64,000 nucleotides of DNA from Pseudocitrobacter sp913778145 (GTDB lineage Bacteria; Pseudomonadota; Gammaproteobacteria; Enterobacterales; Enterobacteriaceae), in the NCBI GenBank assembly GCA_035726825.1, contig JALNTX010000006.1, positions 248,001 through 312,000 of the forward strand. The letters run 5' to 3'. Shown here piece after piece: positions 17,137 to 25,341 of this stretch (position 1 is the first letter of the stretch; each line of letters opens with the position of its first letter). A model generated the notes under the pieces. The model saw only the letters and a program-made list of their open reading frames with translations. It had not been told where the DNA came from and made no database searches. Position numbers and translations under genes: made by a program.

Positions 17137-17260
17137 CGAAATTGCCTGATGCGCTACGCTTATCAGGCCTACAAGGATTCTGCAATATATTGAATTAGCA
17201 CGATTTTGTAGGCCGGATAAGGCGGTTACGCCGCATCCGGCAAGAACAAAGCGCACTTTG
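17137..17260. repeat. REP pair (BIME), inverted copy of the element at 10191-10312
   Basis: Convergent REP units (17142-17174 and 17208-17242) with linker TGCAATATATTGAATT, followed by AACAAAGCGCACTTTG. It is the reverse complement of the BIME near 10.2 kb with only scattered changes. It occupies most of the glsB/hok intergenic gap. Confidence 0.85.
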
Positions 17261-17363
17261 TCAGCAATCTGAGCCCGCACGAAGCGGGCTGAGGAAAAAT
17301 TGGGTGCGTTGTGGATATGCCTGACACACAAAGAGTGGCGGGGATCGCTCCCCGCCGGTGCTC

Positions 17364-17516
17364 TTACGCGGATCCGCACGCCGTGAAAACAGCAATCTCC
17401 GTTTGGCCAGTTCGGATGTGGACCTCACAGAGATCTTTTCTCATCACCAGCACCGCCACATTGGCGGAAACACAGATAATGACCAGGGCCAGTAACATCC
17501 CTTTGTACTGTTTCAT
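17364..17516 (-). CDS. HokD-type (RelF) membrane toxin of a type I system
   Basis: 50-residue Hok/Gef-family protein starting MKQYKGMLLALVIICVS. A single membrane segment (6-24) is followed by the conserved periplasmic RKDLCEVHIRTGQTEIAVFT (26-45), nearly identical to E. coli HokD. Hok proteins depolarise the inner membrane when translated without control. An in-frame upstream stretch to 17657 matches the usual mok-like leader position. The C-terminus CGSA differs from the YEPEE type of HokD, so full activity is unproven. The locus lies between glsB and sad, where E. coli has no hok gene. Confidence 0.88.
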   Translation of the reverse strand: MKQYKGMLLALVIICVSANVAVLVMRKDLCEVHIRTGQTEIAVFTACGSA

Positions 17517-17529
17517 AGCGCTCTTTTCC

Positions 17530-17640
17530 TTGACCTTACGGTCTGTAAGAGGCACTCTACATGTGCTGACATATAGGGGGCCTCGGGTTGATTGAAAAAT
17601 CACTCGGGGCTTTTCTCTATCTGCCATCCTGCAAATGCCT
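17530..17640 (+). ncRNA. Candidate Sok-like antisense RNA opposite the hok leader
   Basis: The plus strand across the hok leader contains GGGGGCCTCGGGTTGATTG and AATCACTCGGGGCTTTTC. This is the imperfect GC-rich hairpin with a T-rich tail that marks the leader and antisense region of hok/sok loci. TTGACC at 17530-17535 could be a -35 box. The 5' end and exact length cannot be set from sequence. Confidence 0.45.
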
Positions 17641-17723
17641 GAGACAGACAGCCTCAAGCACCCACAACCATCTTACGCCGCGCCATCCCTGATTACGCGT
17701 TGATCAATAACCCTTTGTCGAGA

Positions 17724-19109
17724 TTATCGACGGTCTTTCCACACCGTTTGTACGTTGCAGAATTCATGCAAACCAAAATGCGACAGTTCTCGACCAAATC
17801 CGCTTTTCTTCACGCCGCCGAACGCCACGCGCGCGTCACTGGCGCTATAACCGTTGATAAATACCCCGCCGCATTCGAGCTGTTCAGCAAAACGTTGAGC
17901 CTGCAAGTCATCGGCAGTGAAAACGGTCGCTGAAAGACCAAACTCGCTGTCGTTCGCCAGTTCAAGAGCATGGTCAGCATCGCGCGCCACGGTAATTGCC
18001 GCCACCGGGCCGAACATCTCCTGACGAAATGCCGTCATCTCTGACGTGACATTTCCCAGCACGGTCGGCGCATAAAAGTTACCGTTTCCAGCCATTTTCT
18101 CTCCGCCCAGCAGCAGCGTCGCACCTTCGGCAAGCGTTGCCTGAACCTGCTGATGCAGTTCATCGCGCAGGTCAAAGCGCGCCATTGGGCCTAAATAGTT
18201 TTGTTCGTCCAGCGGATCGCCCATTTTCAGCTGTTGAGTTGCCGCCACAAATCGACGCGTAAAGGCATCCGCGATACCGGCTTCGACGATAAAGCGTTTT
18301 GCCGCAGCGCAAACTTGCCCGGTATTCTGATAACGCCCGATAACGGCCGCCTGCACCGCGATATCAAGATCTGCATCGTTCAGCACAATAAAGGGATCGG
18401 AACCGCCCAGCTCAAGAACGCATTTTTTCAATGCTGCCCCGGCCTGCGCACCAATCGCACGACCTGCACGCACGCTTCCCGTTACCGTCACAGCGGCGAT
18501 ACGCACGTCGTTAATCGCCTGCGTCACGCCCTCATTAGTGGCATTCACCCAGCCAAAGACGCCCTCAGGAAGCCCCGCCTCGGTGAAGATCTTGCCGATC
18601 AATTCGGCGCTCCCCATGACATTAGGGGCATGTTTTAACAGATAGCTGTTCCCGGCCAGCAGAATCGGTACCGCGCCTCGCAGCACCTGCCACAGCGGGA
18701 AGTTCCAGGGCATAATTGCCAGAATCGGCCCCATAGGACGATATTCAATAACGGCTTTGTTATCCTCCACCAGCGTGGATTCTGTTTTCAGCATCGCCGG
18801 GCCATGCTCGGCGTACCAGTCGCAAAGGCTGGCTGATTTCGCCACTTCCCCGCGCGCCTGAGCAATCGGTTTGCCCATTTCGCGGGACATCATTTTTGCC
18901 ATCTCTTCGCCACGTTGACGCAGTACGCGACCAACAGCACGTAATGCCTCTGCGCGCGCCATGACGGATGTATTACGCCACTGACGATAGCCCGCGTCGG
19001 CAAGAGCGATAGCCTCATCGACCTGTGCGGTTGTCGCCCACGGCAATGCCGATAGTGTTTCGCCATTAGCCGGGTTGATGGAAATCGCGTGAGTTGCAGG
19101 TGAAGTCAT
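17724..19109 (-). CDS. sad: Succinate semialdehyde dehydrogenase (NAD-type)
   Basis: Orthologue of E. coli Sad (YneI), which oxidises succinate semialdehyde to succinate in putrescine/GABA breakdown. The 461-residue protein has the aldehyde dehydrogenase signature: the glutamate in LELGGSDPFIVLNDAD, the nucleophilic cysteine in NTGQVCAAAKRF, MPWNFPLWQV, and the C-terminal GGVKKSGFGREL. I use ATG 19109 (MTSPATHAIS) because GAGAGAAGAG lies just upstream and the length fits E. coli. It diverges from ptrR, its known regulator, across a 104-base gap. Confidence 0.96.
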   Translation of the reverse strand: MTSPATHAISINPANGETLSALPWATTAQVDEAIALADAGYRQWRNTSVMARAEALRAVGRVLRQRGEEMAKMMSREMGKPIAQARGEVAKSASLCDWYAEHGPAMLKTESTLVEDNKAVIEYRPMGPILAIMPWNFPLWQVLRGAVPILLAGNSYLLKHAPNVMGSAELIGKIFTEAGLPEGVFGWVNATNEGVTQAINDVRIAAVTVTGSVRAGRAIGAQAGAALKKCVLELGGSDPFIVLNDADLDIAVQAAVIGRYQNTGQVCAAAKRFIVEAGIADAFTRRFVAATQQLKMGDPLDEQNYLGPMARFDLRDELHQQVQATLAEGATLLLGGEKMAGNGNFYAPTVLGNVTSEMTAFRQEMFGPVAAITVARDADHALELANDSEFGLSATVFTADDLQAQRFAEQLECGGVFINGYSASDARVAFGGVKKSGFGRELSHFGLHEFCNVQTVWKDRR

Positions 19110-19213
19110 TCTCTTCTCTCTTATCCGGTGATGTGATGTTGTCATTGTGGATGCTTGTTGTCTTTATGAAAACTGAATAATATTGAGTTCATCATTCACG
19201 AATTGAGAATATT

Positions 19214-20080
19214 ATGGACCTGACGCAGCTTGAGATGTTCAACGCCGTCGCGCAAACCGGCAGTATTACCCAGGCGGCGCAGGTTGTTCACCGCGTGCCC
19301 TCAAACCTCACCACTCGTATTCGCCAACTGGAAGCCGATCTGGGCGTCGACCTGTTTATTCGTGAAAGTCAGCGTCTGCGCCTTTCCCCGGCCGGGCACA
19401 GTTTTCTGCGTTACAGCCAGCAGATCCTTGCGCTGGTCGACGAAGCCCGAATGGTGGTCGCCGGAGATGAGCCGCAGGGCTTGTTTTCTCTAGGCGCACT
19501 GGAAAGCACCGCCGCCGTTCGTATTCCGGAAACGCTGGCGCGTTATAACCAGCGTTACCCCAAGATTCAGTTTGACCTGGCAACCGGTCCATCGGGCACG
19601 ATGATCGACGGCGTTTTGGAAGGCTCGTTGAGCGCGGCTTTTGTCGACGGCCCGGTAATGCACCCAGGCCTGGAAGGCATGCCGGTTTATCAGGAAGAGA
19701 TGATGATCGTCGCGGCGAACGGCCACCCCAAAATTACCCGCGCCAGCGACGTCAACGGCACCAGTATCTATGCCTTCCGCGCCAACTGCTCTTATCGCCG
19801 TCATTTCGAGAGTTGGTTTCAGGCCGATCACGCCACACCCGGAAGAATTCATGAGATGGAGTCGTATCACGGAATGCTGGCCTGCGTAATAGCCGGAGCG
19901 GGATTAGCATTGATGCCGCGCAGTATGCTCGAAAGTATGCCCGGCCATCACCAGGTTGAAGCCTGGCCGCTGGCGGAGAAATGGCGCTGGCTGACGACCT
20001 GGCTGGTCTGGCGGCGTGGCGCGAAAAGCCGCCAGTTAGAGGCGTTTATTGAATTGTTGGATGAGGCATCAGCAGATTAG
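19214..20080 (+). CDS. ptrR: LysR-type regulator PtrR (YneJ)
   Basis: 288-residue LysR-family transcription factor with an N-terminal winged helix-turn-helix (MDLTQLEMFNAVAQTGSITQ) and a C-terminal substrate-binding domain. E. coli PtrR (YneJ) controls the divergent sad gene in putrescine use, and the divergent arrangement is kept here. The 3' end overlaps the stop of the convergent DeoR-type gene by four bases. This is the left boundary of the catabolic island. In E. coli the following conserved gene is sotB. Confidence 0.94.
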   Translation: MDLTQLEMFNAVAQTGSITQAAQVVHRVPSNLTTRIRQLEADLGVDLFIRESQRLRLSPAGHSFLRYSQQILALVDEARMVVAGDEPQGLFSLGALESTAAVRIPETLARYNQRYPKIQFDLATGPSGTMIDGVLEGSLSAAFVDGPVMHPGLEGMPVYQEEMMIVAANGHPKITRASDVNGTSIYAFRANCSYRRHFESWFQADHATPGRIHEMESYHGMLACVIAGAGLALMPRSMLESMPGHHQVEAWPLAEKWRWLTTWLVWRRGAKSRQLEAFIELLDEASAD

Positions 20081-20838
20081 TCCGCGATGATCAGTCTCGT
20101 AGACAAAGACGTCAGCGCACTACGCGCCTGCCCGTCAAGCTGATTATCCGTAATAATCTCTGTCAGTTCGTTAAGATGAGCGATATTAAACAGCGACCAT
20201 GCACCGTATTTAGAACTGTCGGCCAGCAAAATTTTGCGGGATGCATGTGCGATAAGATCGCGCTTAAGGGCTGCTTTTTCTTCCGTCGGCGCCGTAATTC
20301 CCTTTTCAAGGTCCCAGCCGTTACAGCTTAAAAACGCCACGTCCGGCCAGGTATTTTGCAGCAATTTGCGACCGTGTTCGCCAATGCAGGACTGGCTGGA
20401 GTCATCGATACGCCCACCGATAATCGTTACTTCAATTTGTTTGAATTCTGCCAGAAATAGCGCGATATGCAGGTCGCTTGTGATCACGCGAAGGGGTAAA
20501 TGGGTGATCTGCCGCGCCAGTTCAATCATGGTTGTGCCCGCGTCAAGAACGACGGAATCCCCCGCCTTCACCATCGATGCAGCGGCACTGGCAATGGCGT
20601 GTTTTTCCGCCAGGCTGCGCTGCATTTTTTCATGGGTAGTCGGTTGGGCAGGAATAAACCGGTTGAGCGTCACACCGCCGTGGGTGCGGCTGATAACGCC
20701 TTGCTCATCGAGCTTAATCAGGTCTCGACGAATCGTGGCCGGCGACGCATCCGTTACCGCCACCAGTTCATCAACGGTGACCAGATTGTGGCTTTTGAGG
20801 TAATCCATTATCTGCTCTAACCGGTTATATCCCTTCAT
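20077..20838 (-). CDS. DeoR-family regulator of the acid-sugar island
   Basis: 253-residue DeoR-type repressor with an N-terminal helix-turn-helix (VTVDELVAVTDASPATIRRD at 20-39, then the DeoR signature LDEQGVISRTHGGV). The C-terminal DeoRC ligand domain senses sugar phosphates (VVLDAGTTMIELARQI; DVAFLSCNGWDLEKGITAPT). It is the last gene of the kinase-pdxA2-deoR operon. Its ATG lies one base after the pdxA2 stop, with AGGAAT inside the end of pdxA2. It resembles YgbI-type regulators that accompany four-carbon acid-sugar genes. It probably binds the palindromes between 23083 and 23204. Confidence 0.9.
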   Translation of the reverse strand: MKGYNRLEQIMDYLKSHNLVTVDELVAVTDASPATIRRDLIKLDEQGVISRTHGGVTLNRFIPAQPTTHEKMQRSLAEKHAIASAAASMVKAGDSVVLDAGTTMIELARQITHLPLRVITSDLHIALFLAEFKQIEVTIIGGRIDDSSQSCIGEHGRKLLQNTWPDVAFLSCNGWDLEKGITAPTEEKAALKRDLIAHASRKILLADSSKYGAWSLFNIAHLNELTEIITDNQLDGQARSALTSLSTRLIIAD

Positions 20839-20839
20839 T

Positions 20840-21826
20840 TTATTCCTGCGAAATCTGCATTGCTAACTGGATGGAGACAGCCATGCTCTCAGACTTGGCT
20901 TTTCCTGTCCAGGCAATATCAAACGCGGTGCCGTGGTCGGCTGAAGTACGAATAAAGGGCAGCCCGGCGGTGATATTCACGCCATCGTAAAAACCGAGCA
21001 GTTTCAGCGGGATATGCCCCTGATCGTGGTACATGGCGACCACCATATCGTACAGCCCGTCGTGGCACTGCATAAACACGGTATCCGGCGGGCACGGGCC
21101 GGTAACATCGATACCTTCGGCCTGCATCGCCTTAACCGCCGGAGCAACAATCTCGATTTCCTCAGTGCCAAATAAACCGTGTTCCCCTGCATGAGGATTC
21201 ACACCCGCCACGGCAATACGCGGGCGCGCAATGCCGACCCGTTTCAGGAAGTGGTTCGCAACACGAATGACCGTCTTAACCCGGTCACCGTTCAACGTAT
21301 CCAGGAATTTACGTAGTGAGATATGCGTCGAAATATGAATAACCTTGAGCTTATCGGTATAGAGCACCATCGCATACTCTTTACTTCCGGTAAGATGAGC
21401 CAGCAATTCCGTATGGCCCGGATAGTTGTGGCCACCAAGATGCAAAGCTTCTTTGTTCAATGGCGCCGTGGCGATCGCTTTCACCTCCCCCGCTAACGCC
21501 AGCGCCGTAGCACGTTTGATGCAGCGATACGCTAAATCGCCTGCCGCAGCCTGTACCACACCGGGTGTCAGCGCATCGGGATTAGCCAGCGGCTCATCCA
21601 GCACGTTAATCACGCCGGGAGCAAAATGGGCGTCGCTTACCTTTTCAATGACCCGTAACTCAGCCTGCGGCGTGATATTCATCGCCAGAATACGTCGCAG
21701 CGTGCGGACGCACCCTACTACCACTACCGGCGCGCCTGAAAGCCCGGCATCGGTCAGGGATTTAATAATGATCTCCGGGCCAATACCCGCCGGGTCGCCC
21801 ATGGTTACCGCAATAATATTATTCAC
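20840..21826 (-). CDS. pdxA2: PdxA2-family 4-phospho-acid-sugar dehydrogenase
   Basis: 328-residue metal-dependent NAD enzyme of the PdxA family. It oxidises and decarboxylates a 4-phosphorylated threonate or erythronate to dihydroxyacetone phosphate. Signatures: AVTMGDPAGIGPEII (6-20), metal histidines in GGHNYPGHTELLAHL and MYHDQGHIPLKLLG, and GVNPHAGEHGLFG. The start is GTG 21826, behind GAGGAG and overlapping the kinase gene by eight bases. The nearest ATG belongs to the kinase frame. Pairing with a DUF1537 kinase separates it from pyridoxine-pathway PdxA. Whether the substrate is D-threonate, D-erythronate or L-threonate cannot be read from sequence. Confidence 0.92.
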   Translation of the reverse strand: MNNIIAVTMGDPAGIGPEIIIKSLTDAGLSGAPVVVVGCVRTLRRILAMNITPQAELRVIEKVSDAHFAPGVINVLDEPLANPDALTPGVVQAAAGDLAYRCIKRATALALAGEVKAIATAPLNKEALHLGGHNYPGHTELLAHLTGSKEYAMVLYTDKLKVIHISTHISLRKFLDTLNGDRVKTVIRVANHFLKRVGIARPRIAVAGVNPHAGEHGLFGTEEIEIVAPAVKAMQAEGIDVTGPCPPDTVFMQCHDGLYDMVVAMYHDQGHIPLKLLGFYDGVNITAGLPFIRTSADHGTAFDIAWTGKAKSESMAVSIQLAMQISQE

Positions 21827-23054
21827 TCATTTTCTCCTCGATAAAATTCAGGACCTGACGCAACGTGCTCTCATCGCCAAACCCGCCTGCTTTCGTCATC
21901 ACCGGACGGGACCAGTCGCCGCCGAGAAAGTGCCCATACGGAACGCAGTGCGCCACCTTTCCCGTAATACGAAACCCGCTCGCACCTAACGCGCTGGCCG
22001 TTGCCATTGCCACATCGCCACCTGAGAGATAAAGCGCATCAGGCGACACGCGAAGCAGTACCTGCCGGGTGAGTTCGCCGAGATACCGGCAAATTTTTTC
22101 CCCAAGCGCAGCACGACTCATCTGCCAACGCTGGCAAAGGGTGTCGATATGGTGCCTTGCTGCAGAATGGGTACAGGTGTGGACAATGCAGTGGTCGCCT
22201 TTCTGCAAGGCCTGAGCAATACGCACGCCATAGCTACTGGCGTCGCCTGTCAGAATGTGTTCAACATCGACGTATATCTGTGTGGTGCGTGGGTGTGAAT
22301 GCAGTGTGGCAATCTGCTGTTGAGCGATTTCGCTCATTGAACCAATAATGGCCAGCACGGTGCGTGACGGCATTATCGCCGAGCGCCGGGCCACGGCATC
22401 ACAAATACCAGCGGAGCCGACCAGCAGCAGCGGCTGTTTAGCCTGCATCACGGCGGCAGCGATGCGATCCAGGTCGCTGTCCGTCTGCGCATCCATCACA
22501 CCAATCCACGGTTGCTCACAAGAAAAATGGCTGAGATCAGATACCGTAACGGGCTGGCAAGGAATCGCCGTCTGCAGCCGGATAATGTCCGCAATTCGCG
22601 CACTCATTACTGGAGTTTTCGGATCGCTGGCAAACTCGGTTTCCGTGAGCCGCACGCCGTTTACCCAACACTCACCGTCCACCGTGGTCCTTCCCGCCTG
22701 AGGAAATGCGGGAGCAACCACTGCGCCCGTTATACCGCATGCCCTCATCAGGGCTTCAATTTCCGCGCCGATATTGCCGCGCAGCGTGGAGTCTATCTTT
22801 TTAATCATGAGCGGCGGGTTATTCGCCAGAGGAAGATGGCGCATCAGCGAGGTCATTTTCATTGCCGCCTGATTAGGATCCATCGCCCGGCTGTCGCTAT
22901 TAATCACCCATACGCTGGCATCACCGCGATAAGGCGTTTCAAAGGCCACATCAACCGTATGCCCCGCCTGCGCCAGACTTACCCCCGCGTCGTTGGCCCC
23001 CGTGAAATCATCGGCAACGACGAGAATGCTCGGCTTACTGATTCCCTTTTCCAT
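21819..23054 (-). CDS. Four-carbon acid-sugar kinase (DUF1537; DtnK/OtnK family)
   Basis: 411-residue kinase with the N-terminal DUF1537 signature SILVVADDFTGANDAGVSLAQ (about 10-30), KKIDSTLRGNIGAEIEAL in the substrate domain, and the C-terminal nucleotide-binding LSGGDVAMATASALG. Family members phosphorylate D-threonate, D-erythronate or related acids at O4. The ATG at 23054 has GGAG five bases upstream. A frame-extending start at 23099 lies in operator sequence and is rejected. It is the first gene of a three-gene operon with pdxA2 and the DeoR regulator. Confidence 0.92.
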   Translation of the reverse strand: MEKGISKPSILVVADDFTGANDAGVSLAQAGHTVDVAFETPYRGDASVWVINSDSRAMDPNQAAMKMTSLMRHLPLANNPPLMIKKIDSTLRGNIGAEIEALMRACGITGAVVAPAFPQAGRTTVDGECWVNGVRLTETEFASDPKTPVMSARIADIIRLQTAIPCQPVTVSDLSHFSCEQPWIGVMDAQTDSDLDRIAAAVMQAKQPLLLVGSAGICDAVARRSAIMPSRTVLAIIGSMSEIAQQQIATLHSHPRTTQIYVDVEHILTGDASSYGVRIAQALQKGDHCIVHTCTHSAARHHIDTLCQRWQMSRAALGEKICRYLGELTRQVLLRVSPDALYLSGGDVAMATASALGASGFRITGKVAHCVPYGHFLGGDWSRPVMTKAGGFGDESTLRQVLNFIEEKMSE

Positions 23055-23082
23055 CATCACTCCGGGTTGTTTATGTTGAGAA

Positions 23083-23098
23083 TGATTATATTCAATCA
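23083..23098. promoter_or_regulatory. Predicted operator 1 of the catabolic island
   Basis: TGATTATATTCAATCA, with TGATT/..AATCA arms, lies just upstream of the kinase gene. It matches the reverse complement of operator 2 (23189-23204) at 15 of 16 positions. A further related half-site TGATTAAAT starts at 23103. It is probably the binding site of the DeoR-type regulator of the island. Confidence 0.55.
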
Positions 23099-23129
23099 CA
23101 TTTGATTAAATGTGAGCAAGCTCAAGTTA
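23097..23129. promoter_or_regulatory. Inverted repeat and CRP-like site in the divergent promoter
   Basis: A perfect inverted repeat CACATTT-GATT-AAATGTG (23097-23114) overlaps AAATGTGAGCAAGCTCAAGT (23108-23127). The latter keeps TGTGA-N6-TCA of the CRP consensus. Position between two divergent catabolic operons fits catabolite control. This is a sequence match only. Confidence 0.45.
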
Positions 23130-23188
23130 TTAACCACTCGGATAAATTATAAAATTAGGCCATGGTACGTAGACGACGGCATTTTGCA

Positions 23189-23204
23189 TGATTGAATTTA
23201 ATCA
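23189..23204. promoter_or_regulatory. Predicted operator 2 of the catabolic island
   Basis: TGATTGAATTTAATCA lies 18 bases before the GTG start of the iron alcohol dehydrogenase gene. Its reverse complement differs from operator 1 at one base. The two sites are centred 106 bp apart, close to ten helical turns, which would allow looping. Confidence 0.55.
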
Positions 23205-23222
23205 CCAGAAGAGAGGTTATTT

Positions 23223-24380
23223 GTGGTAATCATCAACAGCACGATACTGAGCGGCGCAGGCGCTATCCCTTCCCTGACGTCGCTCTTACCCGGCATCAGA
23301 AAATTGCTGCTGGTCACCGACAGCAATATTGCGCTGCTTAACGGTGTGCAGCAGATTCGCGCCTTACTGGAAAAGCACTGCCCGCAGGTGAGCGTTATCG
23401 ATAATGTGCCCGCAGAGCCTACGCATCATGATGTGCGCCAGCAAATGGCAACCCTCGGCAACGCGTCGTTTGATGTAGTAGTGGGCGTCGGCGGCGGCAG
23501 CGTGCTGGATGTCGCAAAACTGTTGTCGGTGCTTTGTCACCCTGATTCACCGGGGCTGGATGCGCTGCTTGCCGGTGAAAAACCGACGCAGCGGGTGCAA
23601 TCATGGTTGATTCCTACAACCGCCGGTACCGGTTCAGAAGCCACGCCGAATGCGATTCTGGCGATCCCTGAGCAAAGCACGAAGGTGGGTATTATTTCTC
23701 CGGTGCTGCTACCGGACTACGTGGCGCTTTTCCCCGAGCTGACCACCAGCATGCCCGCACATATTGCAGCGTCCACAGGTATTGATGCGCTTTGCCACTT
23801 ACTGGAGTGTTTTACCGCGACCGTAGCAAATCCGGTCAGCGATAACGCTGCCCTGACCGGGCTAAGTAAGCTTTTCCGCCATATTCAGCCCGCCGTGAAC
23901 GATCCTCAGGATCTGCGCGCAAAACTGGAAATGCTGTGGGCGTCTTACTATGGCGGCGTGGCGATTACTCATGCGGGCACGCACCTGGTTCATGCGCTCT
24001 CCTACCCGTTAGGCGGCAAATATCATCTGCCGCACGGCGTGGCGAATGCCATCTTGCTGGCGCCATGCATGGCCGTCGTACGCCCTTACGCGGTCGAGAA
24101 ATTTGCCCAGGTCTGGGATTGCATTCCCGATGCGGATACATCCCTGAGCGCGGAAGAGAAATCTCACGCTCTGGTGGCCTGGCTAAAGGCATTAGTCAAT
24201 CAACTCAAGCTGCCCAACAATCTCGCGGATCTTGGCGTACCGCCAGAAGATATTGCGTCTCTTAGCGCGGCGGCACTGAACGTGAAGCGCCTGATGAACA
24301 ATGCCCCCTGCCAACTGAATCAGCGGGACGTGCAGGCCATTTACCAAACGCTGTTTCCGCAACATCAATTTAAGGAGTAA
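23223..24380 (+). CDS. Iron-containing (group III) alcohol dehydrogenase
   Basis: 385-residue NAD(P)-dependent oxidoreductase of the Fe-ADH superfamily. It carries the nucleotide motif VGVGGGSVLDVAKLL (about 89-103), IPTTAGTGSEATPNAIL, and metal ligands Asp and His in STGIDALCHLLECF and two His in HLVHALSYPLGGKYHLPHG. The start is GTG 23223 after GAGAGG. It is the first gene of the rightward operon of the island, four bases before the DapA-family gene. A role in interconverting an aldehyde and an alcohol released by the aldolase is inferred from position only. Confidence 0.92.
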   Translation: MVIINSTILSGAGAIPSLTSLLPGIRKLLLVTDSNIALLNGVQQIRALLEKHCPQVSVIDNVPAEPTHHDVRQQMATLGNASFDVVVGVGGGSVLDVAKLLSVLCHPDSPGLDALLAGEKPTQRVQSWLIPTTAGTGSEATPNAILAIPEQSTKVGIISPVLLPDYVALFPELTTSMPAHIAASTGIDALCHLLECFTATVANPVSDNAALTGLSKLFRHIQPAVNDPQDLRAKLEMLWASYYGGVAITHAGTHLVHALSYPLGGKYHLPHGVANAILLAPCMAVVRPYAVEKFAQVWDCIPDADTSLSAEEKSHALVAWLKALVNQLKLPNNLADLGVPPEDIASLSAAALNVKRLMNNAPCQLNQRDVQAIYQTLFPQHQFKE

Positions 24381-24383
24381 ATC

Positions 24384-25271
24384 ATGCCGAAAACCATTGA
24401 AGGTGTATTAACCGCCATCGTCACCCCGTTTACCGCGACCGGAGGCCTGAATGTCCCGGCGTTAAAGGTGCAGGTGAATCGTCAACTGGAAGCCGGGAAC
24501 GCGATTTTTTGCGGCGGTACCAACGGCGAGTTTTTTGTGTTGAACGAGCAGGAGAAGCTCAGCGTTACGCAAACCTGCGTGGATGAAGTGGCTGGTCGCG
24601 AGCCAGTCGTGGCACACATTGGCGAGATCTCGACGCGCGATACGATTCGTCTGGGCCAGCAGATTGAGAAACTGGGCGTAGATGCGGTGTCGGTCATTAC
24701 CCCGTACTTTGTACCGCTGAAACAGGAAGAGCTGATTGCGCATTACACCGCAATTGCCGACGCGCTGAGCATTCCCATATTCCTCTATAACATCCCGGCC
24801 CGCACCGGCAATACGATCCAGCCGGAAACCGCGTGCGCTTTGGCGTCGCATCCCAATATCATTGGGATTAAAGACAGCGCCGGAAGCTACGAAAGCCTGA
24901 AGGGGTTTCTCGATGCGGTGCGCGACATTAACGGCTTTAATGTGCTCAACGGCCCGGACTCGCTGATCCATAAAGGGTTTGTCGAGGGGTGTTCAGCCTG
25001 TATTTCCGGGCTCGCCAACGTCGCGCCGCGAGAAATCAATGCTATCTGGTCTCGCTTCCAAGCTGGTGACATAGAAGGATCGTACCAGGCACAGGAGAGT
25101 GTGACAGGCCTGCGTACCGATCTCTATAAAGTAGCGTTTTCTCCGGCTGCAGTGAAAAAAGCATTGCAGCTTATGGGGCATGATGTGGGCGATAGCCGCT
25201 ACGCGGTTAATTTCACGTCGGAACAACTCAGCGAGATTAAACAAATCATTCGCAATTATAATATCAAATAA
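24384..25271 (+). CDS. DapA-family class I aldolase or dehydratase
   Basis: 295-residue TIM-barrel enzyme of the dihydrodipicolinate synthase/N-acetylneuraminate lyase superfamily. It shows CGGTNGEFFVLNEQEK (the GTTGE position reads GTNGE), the Tyr in IFLYNIPARTGN and the Schiff-base Lys in IIGIKDSAGSYESLKG. Such enzymes split or form 2-keto-3-deoxy acids with pyruvate, or dehydrate sugar acids. The genuine biosynthetic dapA is expected elsewhere. The gene is tightly coupled to the iron alcohol dehydrogenase. The substrate is not recognisable. Presence of sialidase-fold and NanQ genes nearby hints at a nonulosonate-like or aldonate substrate, but this is only inference. Confidence 0.9.
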   Translation: MPKTIEGVLTAIVTPFTATGGLNVPALKVQVNRQLEAGNAIFCGGTNGEFFVLNEQEKLSVTQTCVDEVAGREPVVAHIGEISTRDTIRLGQQIEKLGVDAVSVITPYFVPLKQEELIAHYTAIADALSIPIFLYNIPARTGNTIQPETACALASHPNIIGIKDSAGSYESLKGFLDAVRDINGFNVLNGPDSLIHKGFVEGCSACISGLANVAPREINAIWSRFQAGDIEGSYQAQESVTGLRTDLYKVAFSPAAVKKALQLMGHDVGDSRYAVNFTSEQLSEIKQIIRNYNIK

Positions 25272-25341
25272 AACAATTATATTATCCAGCTCGCCAACCT
25301 GTTACCAGAAAATTAGATTATAGAGACTAAAGGATTAACGC

